Shown here: piece by piece, positions 25,954 to 34,494 of the stretch
How the letters are laid out: every line of letters starts with the position of its first letter
Numbering within the stretch: the stretch's first letter is position 1
Assembly: GCA_903946925.1 (NCBI GenBank)
Contig: CAJAXK010000378.1
Location: forward strand, 1-59,105
DNA from: an uncultured Bacteroidales bacterium
GTDB lineage: Bacteria; Bacteroidota; Bacteroidia; Bacteroidales; UBA4417
Reading direction: 5' to 3'
DNA: 59,105 nt
Notes under the pieces: model-generated
What the model was told of the DNA's origin: nothing
Databases searched by the model: none
The model's input: the letters and a program-made list of their open reading frames with translations, nothing else
Made by a program: the position numbers and the translations under genes

Positions 25954-27225
25954 TTATTTAATCCATTCAAAACCCGTGTAAGGAACAAGTGCTTTTGGTA
26001 TTCTGATTCCTTCAGGGGTTTGGTTATTTTCGAGCAAGGCTGCAACAATGCGTGGTAAGGCCAATGCACTTCCGTTCAGGGTATGGGCAAGGCGGGTTTT
26101 GCCTGCGCTATCTTTAAAACGCAGTTTCATGCGGTTGGCCTGGAAGGACTCGAAATTGGAAACAGAACTAACTTCGAGCCAACGTTTTTGTGCGGCCGAA
26201 AACACCTCAAAATCATACGTCAGTGCAGATGTAAAACTCATGTCGCCACCACAAAGCCTGAGGATACGGAAAGGAAGCTCCAATTTACGCACCAGGCCTG
26301 TAACATGTTCGCGCATGGTTTCCAAAGCTGCGTACGAATTGTCAGGGTGCTGTATCTGTACAATTTCCACTTTATCGAACTGGTGCAAGCGGTTTAGCCC
26401 GCGCACATCCTTGCCATACGAACCAGCTTCCCTGCGGAAACATTGCGAGTAAGCCACATTTTTAATTGGGAAATCGGTTTCTTTTAGTAACAGATCGCGG
26501 TAAATATTGGTAACAGGAACTTCGGCTGTGGGGATAAGGTAAAAATTGTCGAGGCCAACGTGATACATCTGGCTGTCCTTGTCGGGCAATTGTCCGGTTC
26601 CATAACCCGATGCTTCGTTAACCAAAAGGGGCGGTTGTATTTCGAGATAACCAGCCTCAACGGCTTCGTTCACAAAAAAGTTGATCAATGCGCGTTGAAG
26701 CCTTGCTCCCTGACCTTTGTAAACCGGAAAACCAGCACCTGTGAGTTTCACACCCAACTCAAAATCAATAATATCGTATTTTGAAGTTAGTTCCCAATGC
26801 GGTACGGCATCCTCGCCTAGGGCCGGGATTTCTCCTTCGCTGTAAATTGTAACATTATGCTCCGGAAGATACCCTTGAGGTGTTTCGGGGTGTGGAAGGT
26901 TTGGAAGCGTAACCAGCAAATCGTTTTGTTCTTTTTGCAGGGCATCGAGTTTTTCGGTTACTTCGCGAGCCAAGGTTTTAAGTTCGGCTGAGCGGGCTTT
27001 TAGCGCATTGGCTTCCTGCTGACGGCCTTCCTTGAACAAATTGCCAACTTCGCGTGCAATCTGGTTCGATTCGGCAAGGTTATCGTCGAGCTGTTTCTGG
27101 GTTTCGCGCCTGTTTTGGTCGGCTTCCAATATTTTTTTGATAGTTTCACGTGCTTCAACACGTTTGATGGCGAGACGTTCTATTACAAGTTCGACATTTT
27201 CACGTAAAAAGGATAATTCGAGCAT
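25954..27225 (-). CDS. serS: Seryl-tRNA synthetase
   Basis: A 423-residue class II synthetase, the usual length. It charges tRNA-Ser with serine through seryl-adenylate in the cytoplasm. The N-terminal ~110 residues form the antiparallel coiled coil that binds the long variable arm (VIERLAIKRVEARETIKKI, EADQNRRETQKQLDDNLAE). Class II motif 2 (YSQCFRREAGSYGKDVRGL) and motif 3 (NGSALALPRIVAALLENNQ) are intact. It is separated from rpmA by 370 bp of repeats and a terminator and is likely transcribed alone. Confidence 0.97.
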   Translation of the reverse strand: MLELSFLRENVELVIERLAIKRVEARETIKKILEADQNRRETQKQLDDNLAESNQIAREVGNLFKEGRQQEANALKARSAELKTLAREVTEKLDALQKEQNDLLVTLPNLPHPETPQGYLPEHNVTIYSEGEIPALGEDAVPHWELTSKYDIIDFELGVKLTGAGFPVYKGQGARLQRALINFFVNEAVEAGYLEIQPPLLVNEASGYGTGQLPDKDSQMYHVGLDNFYLIPTAEVPVTNIYRDLLLKETDFPIKNVAYSQCFRREAGSYGKDVRGLNRLHQFDKVEIVQIQHPDNSYAALETMREHVTGLVRKLELPFRILRLCGGDMSFTSALTYDFEVFSAAQKRWLEVSSVSNFESFQANRMKLRFKDSAGKTRLAHTLNGSALALPRIVAALLENNQTPEGIRIPKALVPYTGFEWIK

Positions 27226-27267
27226 TTCTTTGGTTTTTTATGTTTTTGGGTGATAGGGAAATTTGGT

Positions 27268-27345
27268 TTTGGGATGGGGTTCAAGTGCTGGATGCCGGGT
27301 TCCGAGTGCCAAGTTCCAGGTGCTGGGTTCCAAGCTGGGTGCATT
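27268..27345. repeat. Degenerate GGGTTCCAAGTGC word array
   Basis: Imperfect tandem words of the type GGGTTCCGAGTGCC, AAGTTCCAGGTGCTG and GGTTCCAAGCTGGG fill the sequence upstream of serS. There is no coding potential and no visible promoter. Confidence 0.65.
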
Positions 27346-27356
27346 TTTTTTAGACT

Positions 27357-27507
27357 GAGTCAACTCCGACAAGTGTTTTTTCGCCACAAAGACACAAAGG
27401 TTCTAAGTTTCACTAAGTTCACTAAGTTTATAGTGCTAAATAGCAATGTTCTGTGTTCTCAGTGCCTCCGTGGTTTTCTTTTTTTTGTTTTATCGGAACG
27501 GGATCAA
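27357..27507. repeat. Dispersed ~150-bp inverted-repeat element, copy 2
   Basis: The left end is GAGTCAACTCCGACAAG and the right end TATCGGAACGGGATCAA, inverted with mismatches. Internal words GCCACAAAGACACAAAGG, TAAGTTTCACTAAG, CTGTGTTCTCAGTGCC and TCCGTGGTTTTC match copies 3 and 4. It sits 19 bp past the distal end of the rpmA terminator hairpin. Confidence 0.8.
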
Positions 27508-27525
27508 GACTGCAAAAATAAAAAA

Positions 27526-27550
27526 TCCCCTGACGTGAACGTTCAGGGGA
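27526..27550 (-). terminator. Rho-independent terminator of rplU-rpmA
   Basis: Arms TCCCCTGA (27526-27533) and TCAGGGGA (27543-27550) form a hairpin followed on the minus strand by a T-run (complement of 27519-27525). It lies 46 bp after the rpmA stop. Confidence 0.8.
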
Positions 27551-27595
27551 CTTCATTATAAGTGTGTCGAACAGCAGCATTTGCTGCCCATGCGC

Positions 27596-27859
27596 TTATT
27601 CGCCCTGAATAGGATGAACCGAAACGTATGATTTGTCGTTCGCCCGTTTTTTGAACTGAACCATTCCATCGCATAAAGCGAAGATGGTATGGTCTTTCCC
27701 AAGTCCTACATTGAGGCCTGGGTTGTGAACTGTGCCACGCTGCCTGATGATGATGTTGCCTGCCTGGGCGAGTTGTCCGCCATAGATTTTAACACCAAGA
27801 CGCTTGCTATGTGATTCCCGGCCGTTCTGCGAACTACCGGCACCTTTTTTGTGAGCCAT
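27596..27859 (-). CDS. rpmA: 50S ribosomal protein L27
   Basis: An 87-residue L27. It starts directly with [14 protein letters not shown], the N-terminal tail that reaches toward the peptidyl-transferase centre, and contains [12 protein letters not shown] and [10 protein letters not shown]. There is no cleavable N-terminal extension of the kind seen in Firmicutes. It lies 25 bp downstream of rplU in the conserved pair and is followed by a terminator. Confidence 0.98.
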   Translation of the reverse strand: MAHKKGAGSSQNGRESHSKRLGVKIYGGQLAQAGNIIIRQRGTVHNPGLNVGLGKDHTIFALCDGMVQFKKRANDKSYVSVHPIQGE

Positions 27860-27884
27860 ATCTTTTGAATATTAGGAGTTACAA

Positions 27885-28196
27885 TTATATGTTTATTGCT
27901 TCAATTTTTACTTGGGTAAGATTTTGGCGGTGCCCGCTTTCTTTCTGATACCCTTTACGGCGTTTTTTCTTGAAGATTTTTACTTTGTCGCCACGGAGGT
28001 GGGCAAGTATGGTTGCCGAAACCTTTGCGCCATCAACAAGCGGCGTCCCTATGGTTACTGTGCCTTCGTTATCCAAAAGCAATACTTCGCTGAATTCTAC
28101 TGTCGAACCTTCTTCCCCTTTCAGGCGGTTCACGTAAAACTTCTGATCTTTTGCAACTTTAAACTGTTGCCCGGCTATATCTACTATCGCGATCAT
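27885..28196 (-). CDS. rplU: 50S ribosomal protein L21
   Basis: A 103-residue L21, normal length, beginning MIAIVDIAGQQFKVAKDQ and ending with the basic KIFKKKRRKGYQKESGHRQ signature that binds 23S rRNA. It is first in the rplU-rpmA operon, with a -7 element at 28234-28242 on the minus strand. Confidence 0.98.
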   Translation of the reverse strand: MIAIVDIAGQQFKVAKDQKFYVNRLKGEEGSTVEFSEVLLLDNEGTVTIGTPLVDGAKVSATILAHLRGDKVKIFKKKRRKGYQKESGHRQNLTQVKIEAINI

Positions 28197-28233
28197 TATT
28201 TAACTATTGTGTTTTTGTTCGTTAAAATGGAGC

Positions 28234-28242
28234 GCAAAATTA
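28234..28242 (-). promoter_or_regulatory. Putative -7 element of rplU-rpmA
   Basis: The minus strand reads TAATTTTGC, an exact TAnnTTTG match, about 38 nt before the rplU ATG. Confidence 0.55.
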
Positions 28243-28364
28243 CAACTTTTTCAATACGAAAACACATGTGCATCAAAATTTTACAACTTTTTTCCATGAA
28301 CATTATAATACAAGAATAAATTAGCTGTCTGGCAACTTTTTATCCTTGTATCTGAATTGTTCAA

Positions 28365-28715
28365 CTATTCAATATCCGCTTTTTTACCCTTCACTTTCCC
28401 TCTGTTCCCCACACCTCTGATTATTAAAACCTCGACCAATTTTAATGCAACCCCAACAATCTTGTTTTTTCTGTATCGCTCTGGCAAAAACCTGATAATA
28501 AAATCGTTGGCCATATTTAGGACGGAGGATATATCGCTGTTCTTTTCTGGAGTATAAGGAAGGATTTCGTTGGCTAAAATTTCGGGGATGTTACTTTTTA
28601 TTGCTTCAAATTTGTAGCTTATCAACTTTTCCTGATAGGCACAAAAGGTTTGAAGTTCTTGCTTTCGCTGGATCAATTGTTCAAGATTGCTTGTTTTATT
28701 GGCCGGCTTCTTCAT
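28365..28715 (-). CDS. Conserved small protein, unknown function
   Basis: A 116-residue protein, last in a three-gene operon. It begins with a coiled-coil-like helix (NLEQLIQRKQELQTFCAYQE) and ends in a basic tail (RGVGNRGKVKGKKADIE) after a hydrophobic stretch (KIVGVALKLVEVLII). No enzymatic motif is visible and I do not recognise a named family. It overlaps the holin-like gene by 20 bp, which suggests translational coupling and a shared envelope role. Confidence 0.7.
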   Translation of the reverse strand: MKKPANKTSNLEQLIQRKQELQTFCAYQEKLISYKFEAIKSNIPEILANEILPYTPEKNSDISSVLNMANDFIIRFLPERYRKNKIVGVALKLVEVLIIRGVGNRGKVKGKKADIE

Positions 28716-29067
28716 TTTCGCCCTCCTTTCTGGTTAGTTCACCAATAATCCGGTCTATTATATATTTTTCCATAAAATCCTTTTTCCGGGTGATCACTAT
28801 CGCAAAAAGCAAAAGATAAAAAGCAGTAACTATGAGAAAACCTATAGCTATGCTGTCGAAAAGCTTGCCCAAATAAAACCCTGCACTCATACTAAGGAAA
28901 AATAACAGAAAAAAACCGAGCAGTGCCACCACCACTGATGAAAAAAGGGCTGCGGTAACTTTAGCTATTTTTTCAAATACCTCAAGTTTAATCAAATCAA
29001 TCCTTGCCTCAACGTAGTCGGCAATGAGTTGCTTCATTTCGTTATATGTATTTGGTTGTCCGCTCAT
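28696..29067 (-). CDS. Phage-holin-like (YqjE-type) membrane protein
   Basis: A 123-residue protein from ATG 29067; the frame is open upstream but that part overlaps the YtxH gene. An amphipathic N-terminal helix (MKQLIADYVEARIDLIKLEVF) is followed by two membrane helices (AALFSSVVVALLGFFLLFF and SIAIGFLIVTAFYLLLFAIV), the layout of the putative Actinobacterial-type holin-X/YqjE family. Despite the family name, no phage genes surround it. In Bacteroidota this type commonly follows a YtxH gene, as here, and is probably an envelope-stress membrane protein. Confidence 0.8.
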   Translation of the reverse strand: MSGQPNTYNEMKQLIADYVEARIDLIKLEVFEKIAKVTAALFSSVVVALLGFFLLFFLSMSAGFYLGKLFDSIAIGFLIVTAFYLLLFAIVITRKKDFMEKYIIDRIIGELTRKEGENEEAGQ

Positions 29068-29071
29068 GGTT

Positions 29072-29311
29072 TCAGGATTTTGGTTGGGAATCTGATTCCA
29101 CTTCGGCAGTACTGCCCCTAAAAGTATCAATAATGTCCTTTGCCTTGCCGAGGCTGTCATCAAAGCCCTGTTTCAGGTTTGTGGCACCTTCTTTAAGGTC
29201 GGCAATCAGCTCGTCCTTTTTAGATGAATTAAGGAAATAGCCCAAAGCTGCACCAATGGCTGCACCAGCTACAAAGGCCATAAGTATTTTGCCACTATTT
29301 TTTTCGCTCAT
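29072..29311 (-). CDS. YtxH domain-containing protein
   Basis: A 79-residue protein with a Gly/Ala-rich membrane helix near the N-terminus (LMAFVAGAAIGAALGYFL) followed by a charged helix (DELIADLKEGATNLKQGF), the YtxH pattern. Family members are general-stress-associated and functionally undefined. It is first in the operon with the holin-like gene (4 bp gap) and the 116-residue protein, and has its own -7 element. Confidence 0.85.
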   Translation of the reverse strand: MSEKNSGKILMAFVAGAAIGAALGYFLNSSKKDELIADLKEGATNLKQGFDDSLGKAKDIIDTFRGSTAEVESDSQPKS

Positions 29312-29332
29312 AATCGACAGGATTTATTTGGT

Positions 29333-29341
29333 ACAAATATA
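29333..29341 (-). promoter_or_regulatory. Putative promoter of the YtxH operon
   Basis: The minus strand reads TATATTTGT, a TAnnTTTG match 22 nt before the YtxH ATG. A TTG lies 23 nt upstream (29362-29364), near the expected -33 position. Confidence 0.5.
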
Positions 29342-29608
29342 CCATGAAAAACAACATAATGCAACTTTTAGATACGGGCTAATGTTTGCGCAATGTTACC
29401 TCGACAATCGTAAATTTTAATAACCAATATAAATCAACAGAATAAAAAATGGAAGCAAGGCGGTTAGGCTAAAGGGAATAATTTGGAATGACCGTACCTT
29501 GTATTTTTGGTGTAATTGAGGGATTGTAGGCAGCTCTTTGTGTTTTTTCAAATTCCTTAACCCTTCCTTACGTTTTCTATCGTAATTTTATACCCAAATA
29601 TTTCTGAT

Positions 29609-31036
29609 ATGTACTCCAACCAGATTTTTGAAATCTATTGCGCTGGAAAATTCATTCCAACAAGTAAGATCCTTGATATAAAAAACCCATACGACAATAG
29701 TAAAGTTGCTAAGACCTTTCTTGCGGGTGTTCCCGAATTTGAAGTAGCAATAGCTGCTGCCCAATCGGTTGAAGAGGAATTGGTTAGTATGCCATCATTT
29801 AAAAGGTTCAACATCCTAAAACAAATAAGCGTTGAACTTCTGGATCTTCGCCAGCAATTTGCCGAACTTATCTCTTTCGAATCGGGCAAGCCGATCCGCT
29901 ATGCTTTGGCCGAGGTTGACCGCTCGATACAAACATTTGCTGTTGCTGCCGAGGAAAGCAAACGACTGCCATCGGAATATTTACAGGTTGATTGGACTCC
30001 TGCCGGTGTTGGCAAAGAAGCGCTTTTGAAATATTTCCCTGTCGGGATTGTGGCAGGTATTTCTCCTTTTAATTTCCCGCTAAACCTAGCTGTACACAAA
30101 ATCGCCCCTGCAATCGCGGCTGGTTGTCCAATTATCCTAAAACCATCGAGCCTTACACCTCTGTCAACACTCATGCTTGCGCAGATACTTGACCGTTCGG
30201 GTTTACCCAAAGGAGCAGTTTCTATATTGCCAATGGACAGGCAAACAGGCAATAAACTTGTAACCGATACGCGTATTGGATTGTTGAGTTTTACAGGATC
30301 GCCCGAAGTAGGGTGGAAAATGAAAAACGATGCAGGAAAGAAAAAAGTGGTTCTCGAATTGGGCGGCAATGCGGGGGTAATTGTTTCGCATGGAGCTGAC
30401 CTCGAACTTGCAGCCACTAAATGCGTGGTGGGTGGCTTTGCATATTCCGGACAAGTTTGCATACACACGCAAAGGATTTATGTAATGGAAAATTTGTTTG
30501 ATGAATTTACTGCCAATTTCATTGAAAAAATGAAGTTGCTTAAAGTCGGTAAACCTCTTGATACTGATACAGATGTAACTGTTATGATTGATGAAGCCAA
30601 TGCCATTAGGGTAGAAAACTGGGTAGATGAAGCTGTAAAAACAGGTGCAAAAGTAATGGCAGGAGGCAAGCGCGATGGAAGCTTTATGCAGCCAACCGCA
30701 ATCACCGGCACGCATGAAGATATGTTGGTTTGTGCCGGTGAGGTTTTTGGTCCTGTGGTAGTGATTGAAAAAGTAAAGCGTTTTGGAGAAGCTATTTCTC
30801 GGGTAAATACAGGGCGATTTGGTTTACAGGCCGGGGTGTTTACCGATAGCATTGGCGAGATGAATTTGGCATTCAACAAATTACGTGTAGGTGGGGTAAT
30901 TGTTAACGATGTGCCCACTTTTAGGGTTGACCATACACCTTACGGCGGCGTGAAAGATTCCGGTTTAGGCCGCGAAGGTGTAAAATATGCTATTCTGGAT
31001 ATGATGGAACCTAAGCTGTTAGTTAAGAATTGCTAA
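29609..31036 (+). CDS. NAD(P)-dependent aldehyde dehydrogenase
   Basis: A 475-residue aldehyde dehydrogenase superfamily enzyme, cytoplasmic. General base E250 in VVLELGGNAG and nucleophile C284 in YSGQVCIHTQR are present, as are the cofactor-site motifs SPFNFPLNLA and LSFTGSPEVGWKM and the C-terminal EVFGPVVVIE. These enzymes oxidise aldehydes to acids with NAD or NADP. Overall it looks closest to the lactaldehyde/glyceraldehyde-3-phosphate (non-phosphorylating) group, but the substrate cannot be assigned. It is monocistronic; the 359-bp gap to fbaA contains a large hairpin. Confidence 0.9.
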   Translation: MYSNQIFEIYCAGKFIPTSKILDIKNPYDNSKVAKTFLAGVPEFEVAIAAAQSVEEELVSMPSFKRFNILKQISVELLDLRQQFAELISFESGKPIRYALAEVDRSIQTFAVAAEESKRLPSEYLQVDWTPAGVGKEALLKYFPVGIVAGISPFNFPLNLAVHKIAPAIAAGCPIILKPSSLTPLSTLMLAQILDRSGLPKGAVSILPMDRQTGNKLVTDTRIGLLSFTGSPEVGWKMKNDAGKKKVVLELGGNAGVIVSHGADLELAATKCVVGGFAYSGQVCIHTQRIYVMENLFDEFTANFIEKMKLLKVGKPLDTDTDVTVMIDEANAIRVENWVDEAVKTGAKVMAGGKRDGSFMQPTAITGTHEDMLVCAGEVFGPVVVIEKVKRFGEAISRVNTGRFGLQAGVFTDSIGEMNLAFNKLRVGGVIVNDVPTFRVDHTPYGGVKDSGLGREGVKYAILDMMEPKLLVKNC

Positions 31037-31101
31037 GAAAATTGAGGTTTTGTTGCTATATACAAAACCGGAAAATTGTTGCATATAGATTTAACGTTTT
31101 T

Positions 31102-31180
31102 ACCACGGAGGCATGGAGTTCACTGAGGTCCACGGAGTAAATTCTCAGGCTTTTCTCTGTGTTCTCCATGCCTCCGTGGT
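31102..31180. repeat. Large hairpin with ACCACGGAGGCATGGAG arms
   Basis: Perfect 17-bp arms ACCACGGAGGCATGGAG (31102-31118) and CTCCATGCCTCCGTGGT (31164-31180) enclose 45 nt that can pair further (GTTCACTGAG against CTCTGTGTTC). The CTCTGTG and CCTCCGTGGT words match the right half of the dispersed element copies, so this is probably a relative. There is no T-run, so it is not a typical terminator. Nothing else is seen in 31037-31350. Confidence 0.75.
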
Positions 31181-31350
31181 TAATATTTATATTACTAAAC
31201 ATGGGATTTATCCCTTTTACAGAATAATCATTGCCAATTTAAATTCAAAAGGCCCATTTCCACATTAATATTATAATCTTTTAACGAACATGCTTTTTAA
31301 AATACTCCCAAAAAGAAAACCTTAAATGAGCCAAATAGCAACAAAAAATG

Positions 31351-31359
31351 TATCTTTGC
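31351..31359 (+). promoter_or_regulatory. Putative -7 element of fbaA
   Basis: TATCTTTGC is an exact TAnnTTTG match. It overlaps codons 2-5 of the longest open frame, which argues that translation starts downstream at ATG 31396. Confidence 0.6.
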
Positions 31360-31395
31360 AAAAAAGTTAAAACAGAAAACCTAATTCATAACAAT

Positions 31396-32475
31396 ATGTC
31401 AGACAAAGTATTACAAAGTGTTGCCGCCGGCGTTGTTACCGGGGATGACGTTCAGGAAATCTTTCGTATCGCGAAGCAGAACCATTTTGCACTTCCAGCG
31501 GTAAATGTGGTAGGAACCGATTCTATTAACGCGGTGATGCAGGCAGCCCGCGAAGTGAACTCTCCTGTAATAATACAATTCTCGAACGGGGGCGCACATT
31601 TTTTTGCAGGTAAATTCTTGGGCAACGATGGCGAAAAAGCTGCTGTTGCGGGTGCAGTTTCGGGTGCAAAACATATTCATGCCTTGGCCGAATTGTACGG
31701 AATCCCGGTATTGGTGCATACTGACCATGCTGCAAAAAAACTTTTGCCATGGATTGATGGGTTATTGATAGCAGGCGAAAAACACTTTGCCGAATTTGGA
31801 AAACCCTTGTTCAGCTCGCACATGCTCGACCTTTCGGAAGAACCGCTTCACGAAAACCTCGAAATTTGCAAGCAATACCTTACCCGTATGAGCAAAATGG
31901 GCATGACCCTCGAAATTGAGCTTGGTGTTACCGGTGGCGAAGAAGATGGCGTTGACAATTCGGATGTTGACAGTGCAAAACTTTATACCCAACCCGAAGA
32001 TGTTGCTTACGCTTATGAGGAACTGATGAAGATTAGCGACAAATTTACTATTGCAGCTTCGTTTGGCAATGTTCATGGCGTGTATAAACCTGGAAATGTG
32101 AAGCTTCAACCGGTTATCCTTAACAATTCTCAAAATTTTGTAGAAAAGAAATTCAATACTGCTTCCAAACCACTCAATTTTGTGTTCCATGGTGGGTCTG
32201 GTTCAACACAAGCCGAAATCCGCGAAGCAATTTCGTACGGTGTTGTTAAAATGAATATTGATACCGACACCCAATGGGCAACCTGGAAGGGCATTATGGA
32301 CTTTTACAAGAAAAACGAAGGCTACCTCCAGAGCCAGATTGGAAACCCTGATGGCGAGGACAAACCCAATAAAAAATACTACGACCCACGCAAATGGCTC
32401 AACGAAGCACAAAAATCGCTTATAATTCGGTTAAAAGAAGCTTTTACCGATTTGAATTGCATTGATAGGAACTAA
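31396..32475 (+). CDS. fbaA: Fructose-bisphosphate aldolase, class IIA
   Basis: A 359-residue zinc-dependent aldolase, the same length as E. coli FbaA. It cleaves fructose-1,6-bisphosphate to DHAP and glyceraldehyde-3-phosphate in glycolysis, or the reverse. Zn and substrate motifs are present: LVHTDHAAKKLLPW, SSHMLDLSEEP, GVTGGEEDGVDN, NVHGVYKPGNVKL, FHGGSGS and MNIDTDTQWA. ATG 31396 (MSDKVLQSVAAG) is chosen over 31348 because a -7 promoter element covers the upstream ATG region. A terminator follows 30 bp after the stop. Confidence 0.96.
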   Translation: MSDKVLQSVAAGVVTGDDVQEIFRIAKQNHFALPAVNVVGTDSINAVMQAAREVNSPVIIQFSNGGAHFFAGKFLGNDGEKAAVAGAVSGAKHIHALAELYGIPVLVHTDHAAKKLLPWIDGLLIAGEKHFAEFGKPLFSSHMLDLSEEPLHENLEICKQYLTRMSKMGMTLEIELGVTGGEEDGVDNSDVDSAKLYTQPEDVAYAYEELMKISDKFTIAASFGNVHGVYKPGNVKLQPVILNNSQNFVEKKFNTASKPLNFVFHGGSGSTQAEIREAISYGVVKMNIDTDTQWATWKGIMDFYKKNEGYLQSQIGNPDGEDKPNKKYYDPRKWLNEAQKSLIIRLKEAFTDLNCIDRN

Positions 32476-32504
32476 TCCTGCTTACCAACAAAGCCTGAAA
32501 AACA

Positions 32505-32532
32505 AAAAAAGCTCCGTAACTGGAGCTTTTTT
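32505..32532. terminator. Bidirectional terminator between fbaA and usp
   Basis: Arms AAAAAAGCTCC (32505-32515) and GGAGCTTTTTT (32522-32532) with a 6-nt loop. The A- and T-runs on both sides allow it to serve both convergent genes. Confidence 0.88.
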
Positions 32533-32552
32533 GCTATTGGGAGCATAGCAAA

Positions 32553-33404
32553 TTATCGTGGTGAAAGCTGCATGGTCTCGAAAGGGTTGATGCTCAGTAC
32601 AGGCAAGGGCGAATTGTTAACCATCTGCTGGGCATAAGGCCCAACCACCAAGTTGTATGGACTGGTTTCCTGCTCTGTCATAATACTTATCAGATTGGCT
32701 TTGACCTTTTTTGCATATTCTATAGTCCCGTTTGTAAGGTTATCGCAGCTCAGGGTATCGCGATGGAAAATAATACCTTCTTCTTCAAGGTATTTGCAAA
32801 CCTGGTCGGTATATTCGTCAACACGAAGTTTTATTGATTTATATTTAGATGCATAGATTGAAAGCACATAGATTTCGGCATCAAAAAGCCTAGCCAAATA
32901 TGCGGTAAAAGGGACTTTTTGGCGTGTATCGATTGTGCTGTCGATTGGCATTAAAATGTGGTTTAACGGATGGTTTGGGTTAATGCCGGCACGCAGTGTA
33001 ATTACAGGACATTTCGACATCGAAATCAGTTTATTGGCATTGCTTCCAATCCAAAATTGCTCGAACCCGGAAGAGCCGTGGGTTCCCATTACAATGCACA
33101 GGCTTTCCATTTCCTTTGCCTCATCTATTATTTCGCGGTAGGTTTTGCCTTCGCGAATAACAAAGTCAATGGTCGAATCGGGAAGCTCAGGGCTATATTT
33201 TTCAATCAGCTTGCCAAATTGGTTCCTGATTTCATCTATTAAATCGGATGAAGAATCGGAATAAATGGTTTTTTTTGTAACACTCGGGTTGTTGACCCAA
33301 ATCATGTGAACATCCAAGGTTCCATGTGAGGCAATAGAAACAGCATGTTCAAGCGCGTTTATCGAACAGTCGGAAAAATCAATCGCTGCAATAATATTGG
33401 CCAT
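32553..33404 (-). CDS. Universal stress protein, tandem UspA domains
   Basis: A 283-residue protein with two UspA domains (about 1-140 and 148-283). The first keeps the nucleotide-binding pattern G-x2-G-x9-GS in MGTHGSSGFEQFWIGSN and starts NIIAAIDFSDCSINALEHA; the second domain is more diverged. Such proteins bind ATP and are induced under growth arrest, oxygen or redox stress; no direct activity can be inferred. It is a paralogue of the gene at 34495-35334. A good promoter lies about 220 bp upstream at 33621-33654. Confidence 0.92.
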   Translation of the reverse strand: MANIIAAIDFSDCSINALEHAVSIASHGTLDVHMIWVNNPSVTKKTIYSDSSSDLIDEIRNQFGKLIEKYSPELPDSTIDFVIREGKTYREIIDEAKEMESLCIVMGTHGSSGFEQFWIGSNANKLISMSKCPVITLRAGINPNHPLNHILMPIDSTIDTRQKVPFTAYLARLFDAEIYVLSIYASKYKSIKLRVDEYTDQVCKYLEEEGIIFHRDTLSCDNLTNGTIEYAKKVKANLISIMTEQETSPYNLVVGPYAQQMVNNSPLPVLSINPFETMQLSPR

Positions 33405-33620
33405 ATACTAACTATTTTTAATGATTAACTAATTTTTTGGGGTGGCTAAGATAATGAAATTTAGCAGCCGATGCAAGTGTTTTTATTCGGTTTGTGAAAA
33501 CTATGGCGTTATTTTGCTTAAAACCGGGTAATAGAGATGGTTTTTAAACCTGCGAAAATAGTGATAAAAATATATAACAACCATTCAATCAATATGTTTG
33601 TATAATTAATTATACTAGAA

Positions 33621-33654
33621 GCAAAGATAAATGCCAGAATGAAAATTTCATCAA
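33621..33654 (-). promoter_or_regulatory. Promoter with -33 TTG and -7 TATCTTTGC
   Basis: On the minus strand TTG (33654-33652) is followed after 22 nt by TATCTTTGC (33629-33621), the best match to the full Bacteroidota promoter in the window. It points toward the usp gene at 33404, implying a leader of about 210 nt. Confidence 0.6.
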
Positions 33655-34069
33655 CAGAATTACCAAAATCCCTTTCCCCAACAAATTAAGCCATTTATTT
33701 AAACTTGTTTTGTCGTAAAAAGTATGGATTGCTATTTGCAAAATGTGCTTTTTTTTGAGCGGGGCAATCATGCCAATCGTAATTCCAACATCGTAATTAA
33801 AATAAAACTTCAGTAACTATTCACCCTATACCCGAATACCGAATAACATACCATTTTGATTGATTTAGGCTTTTAGGCTATGGGCTTTTAGGGTTTTGCT
33901 TTCCCAAAAAATATTGATTTTAATCCCAAATAACCATATTCTGATAATCCCTGACACCCAAACCCCAAATCCTAACACCTAAAAGGCAAATCCCTGAATA
34001 GTAAAAACTTCATAATATGGACAGGCTCAAATTGAGAAAATAAAAGAATGCCTGACAAATATGCAGAGG
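33655..34069. other. Intergenic region, mostly featureless
   Basis: AT-rich sequence between the usp promoter and the SPOR gene. At 33863-33897 it holds GCTTTTAGG words (the CTAAAAGCC word on the other strand) and at 33958-33982 a CCCAAACCCCAAATCC run. No gene or RNA is recognised. Confidence 0.5.
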
Positions 34070-34480
34070 TTACAGAACAATTTTGTCTTTAACAGCGAAG
34101 GAATTTGGATAACTTGACGATATCTTTTTTTGAAAACCAACAGCTTCGCTCAAGGTGCGGAAATTGCCAACACGTACACGGTAATAAGGTTCTTTGTAGG
34201 ATAAATACGATTTCATTTCAGGATTCCCCAAATCGAAATCACCTTTTGCAGAAATGGCTTTATTTTTTGAATTGCTGCCCGAATCGAAAAATATCTGAAC
34301 CCTATACCCATCAATTTCCGGGTTGTTCAAGCTCATTTTGCGGTATTGATCGGTAAGCTGGTCAATTTTTTCATCTTGCACAACTACCACCGACCCATTG
34401 GCTGGCGAAAGTTCCTGCGAATATAAACCGGAACCAAGGAAGCATAACAATAAAAGAAAGGAAAGCGAATGTTTAACCAT
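34070..34480 (-). CDS. Exported SPOR-domain protein
   Basis: A 136-residue protein with a signal peptide (MVKHSLSFLLLLCFLGSGLYS) and a C-terminal SPOR domain (about 58-136: GYRVQIFFDSGSNSKNKAI, YYRVRVGNFRTLSEAVGFQ). SPOR domains bind denuded glycan strands of peptidoglycan, often at division sites. This one is short, with only a ~35-residue linker, so it is probably a periplasmic peptidoglycan-binding factor. It starts 14 bp after the usp gene at 34495-35334, suggesting one transcript. Confidence 0.88.
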   Translation of the reverse strand: MVKHSLSFLLLLCFLGSGLYSQELSPANGSVVVVQDEKIDQLTDQYRKMSLNNPEIDGYRVQIFFDSGSNSKNKAISAKGDFDLGNPEMKSYLSYKEPYYRVRVGNFRTLSEAVGFQKKISSSYPNSFAVKDKIVL

Positions 34481-34494
34481 TTACGCAGTGATGG

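Noticed and set aside
26048-26452. 134-codon plus-strand frame inside serS
   Set aside because: Antisense to the synthetase catalytic core, which is clearly the real gene.
28696-29067. Prophage signal from the holin-like protein
   Set aside because: No endolysin, integrase or structural genes nearby; YtxH next to a holin-like gene is a chromosomal envelope arrangement.
29899-30468. 189-codon minus-strand frame inside the aldehyde dehydrogenase
   Set aside because: Shadow frame; the plus-strand protein has all catalytic motifs.
31348-31395. Upstream ATG for fbaA adding 16 residues
   Set aside because: A -7 promoter element covers 31351-31359, and the extension is absent from the usual class IIA length of 359.
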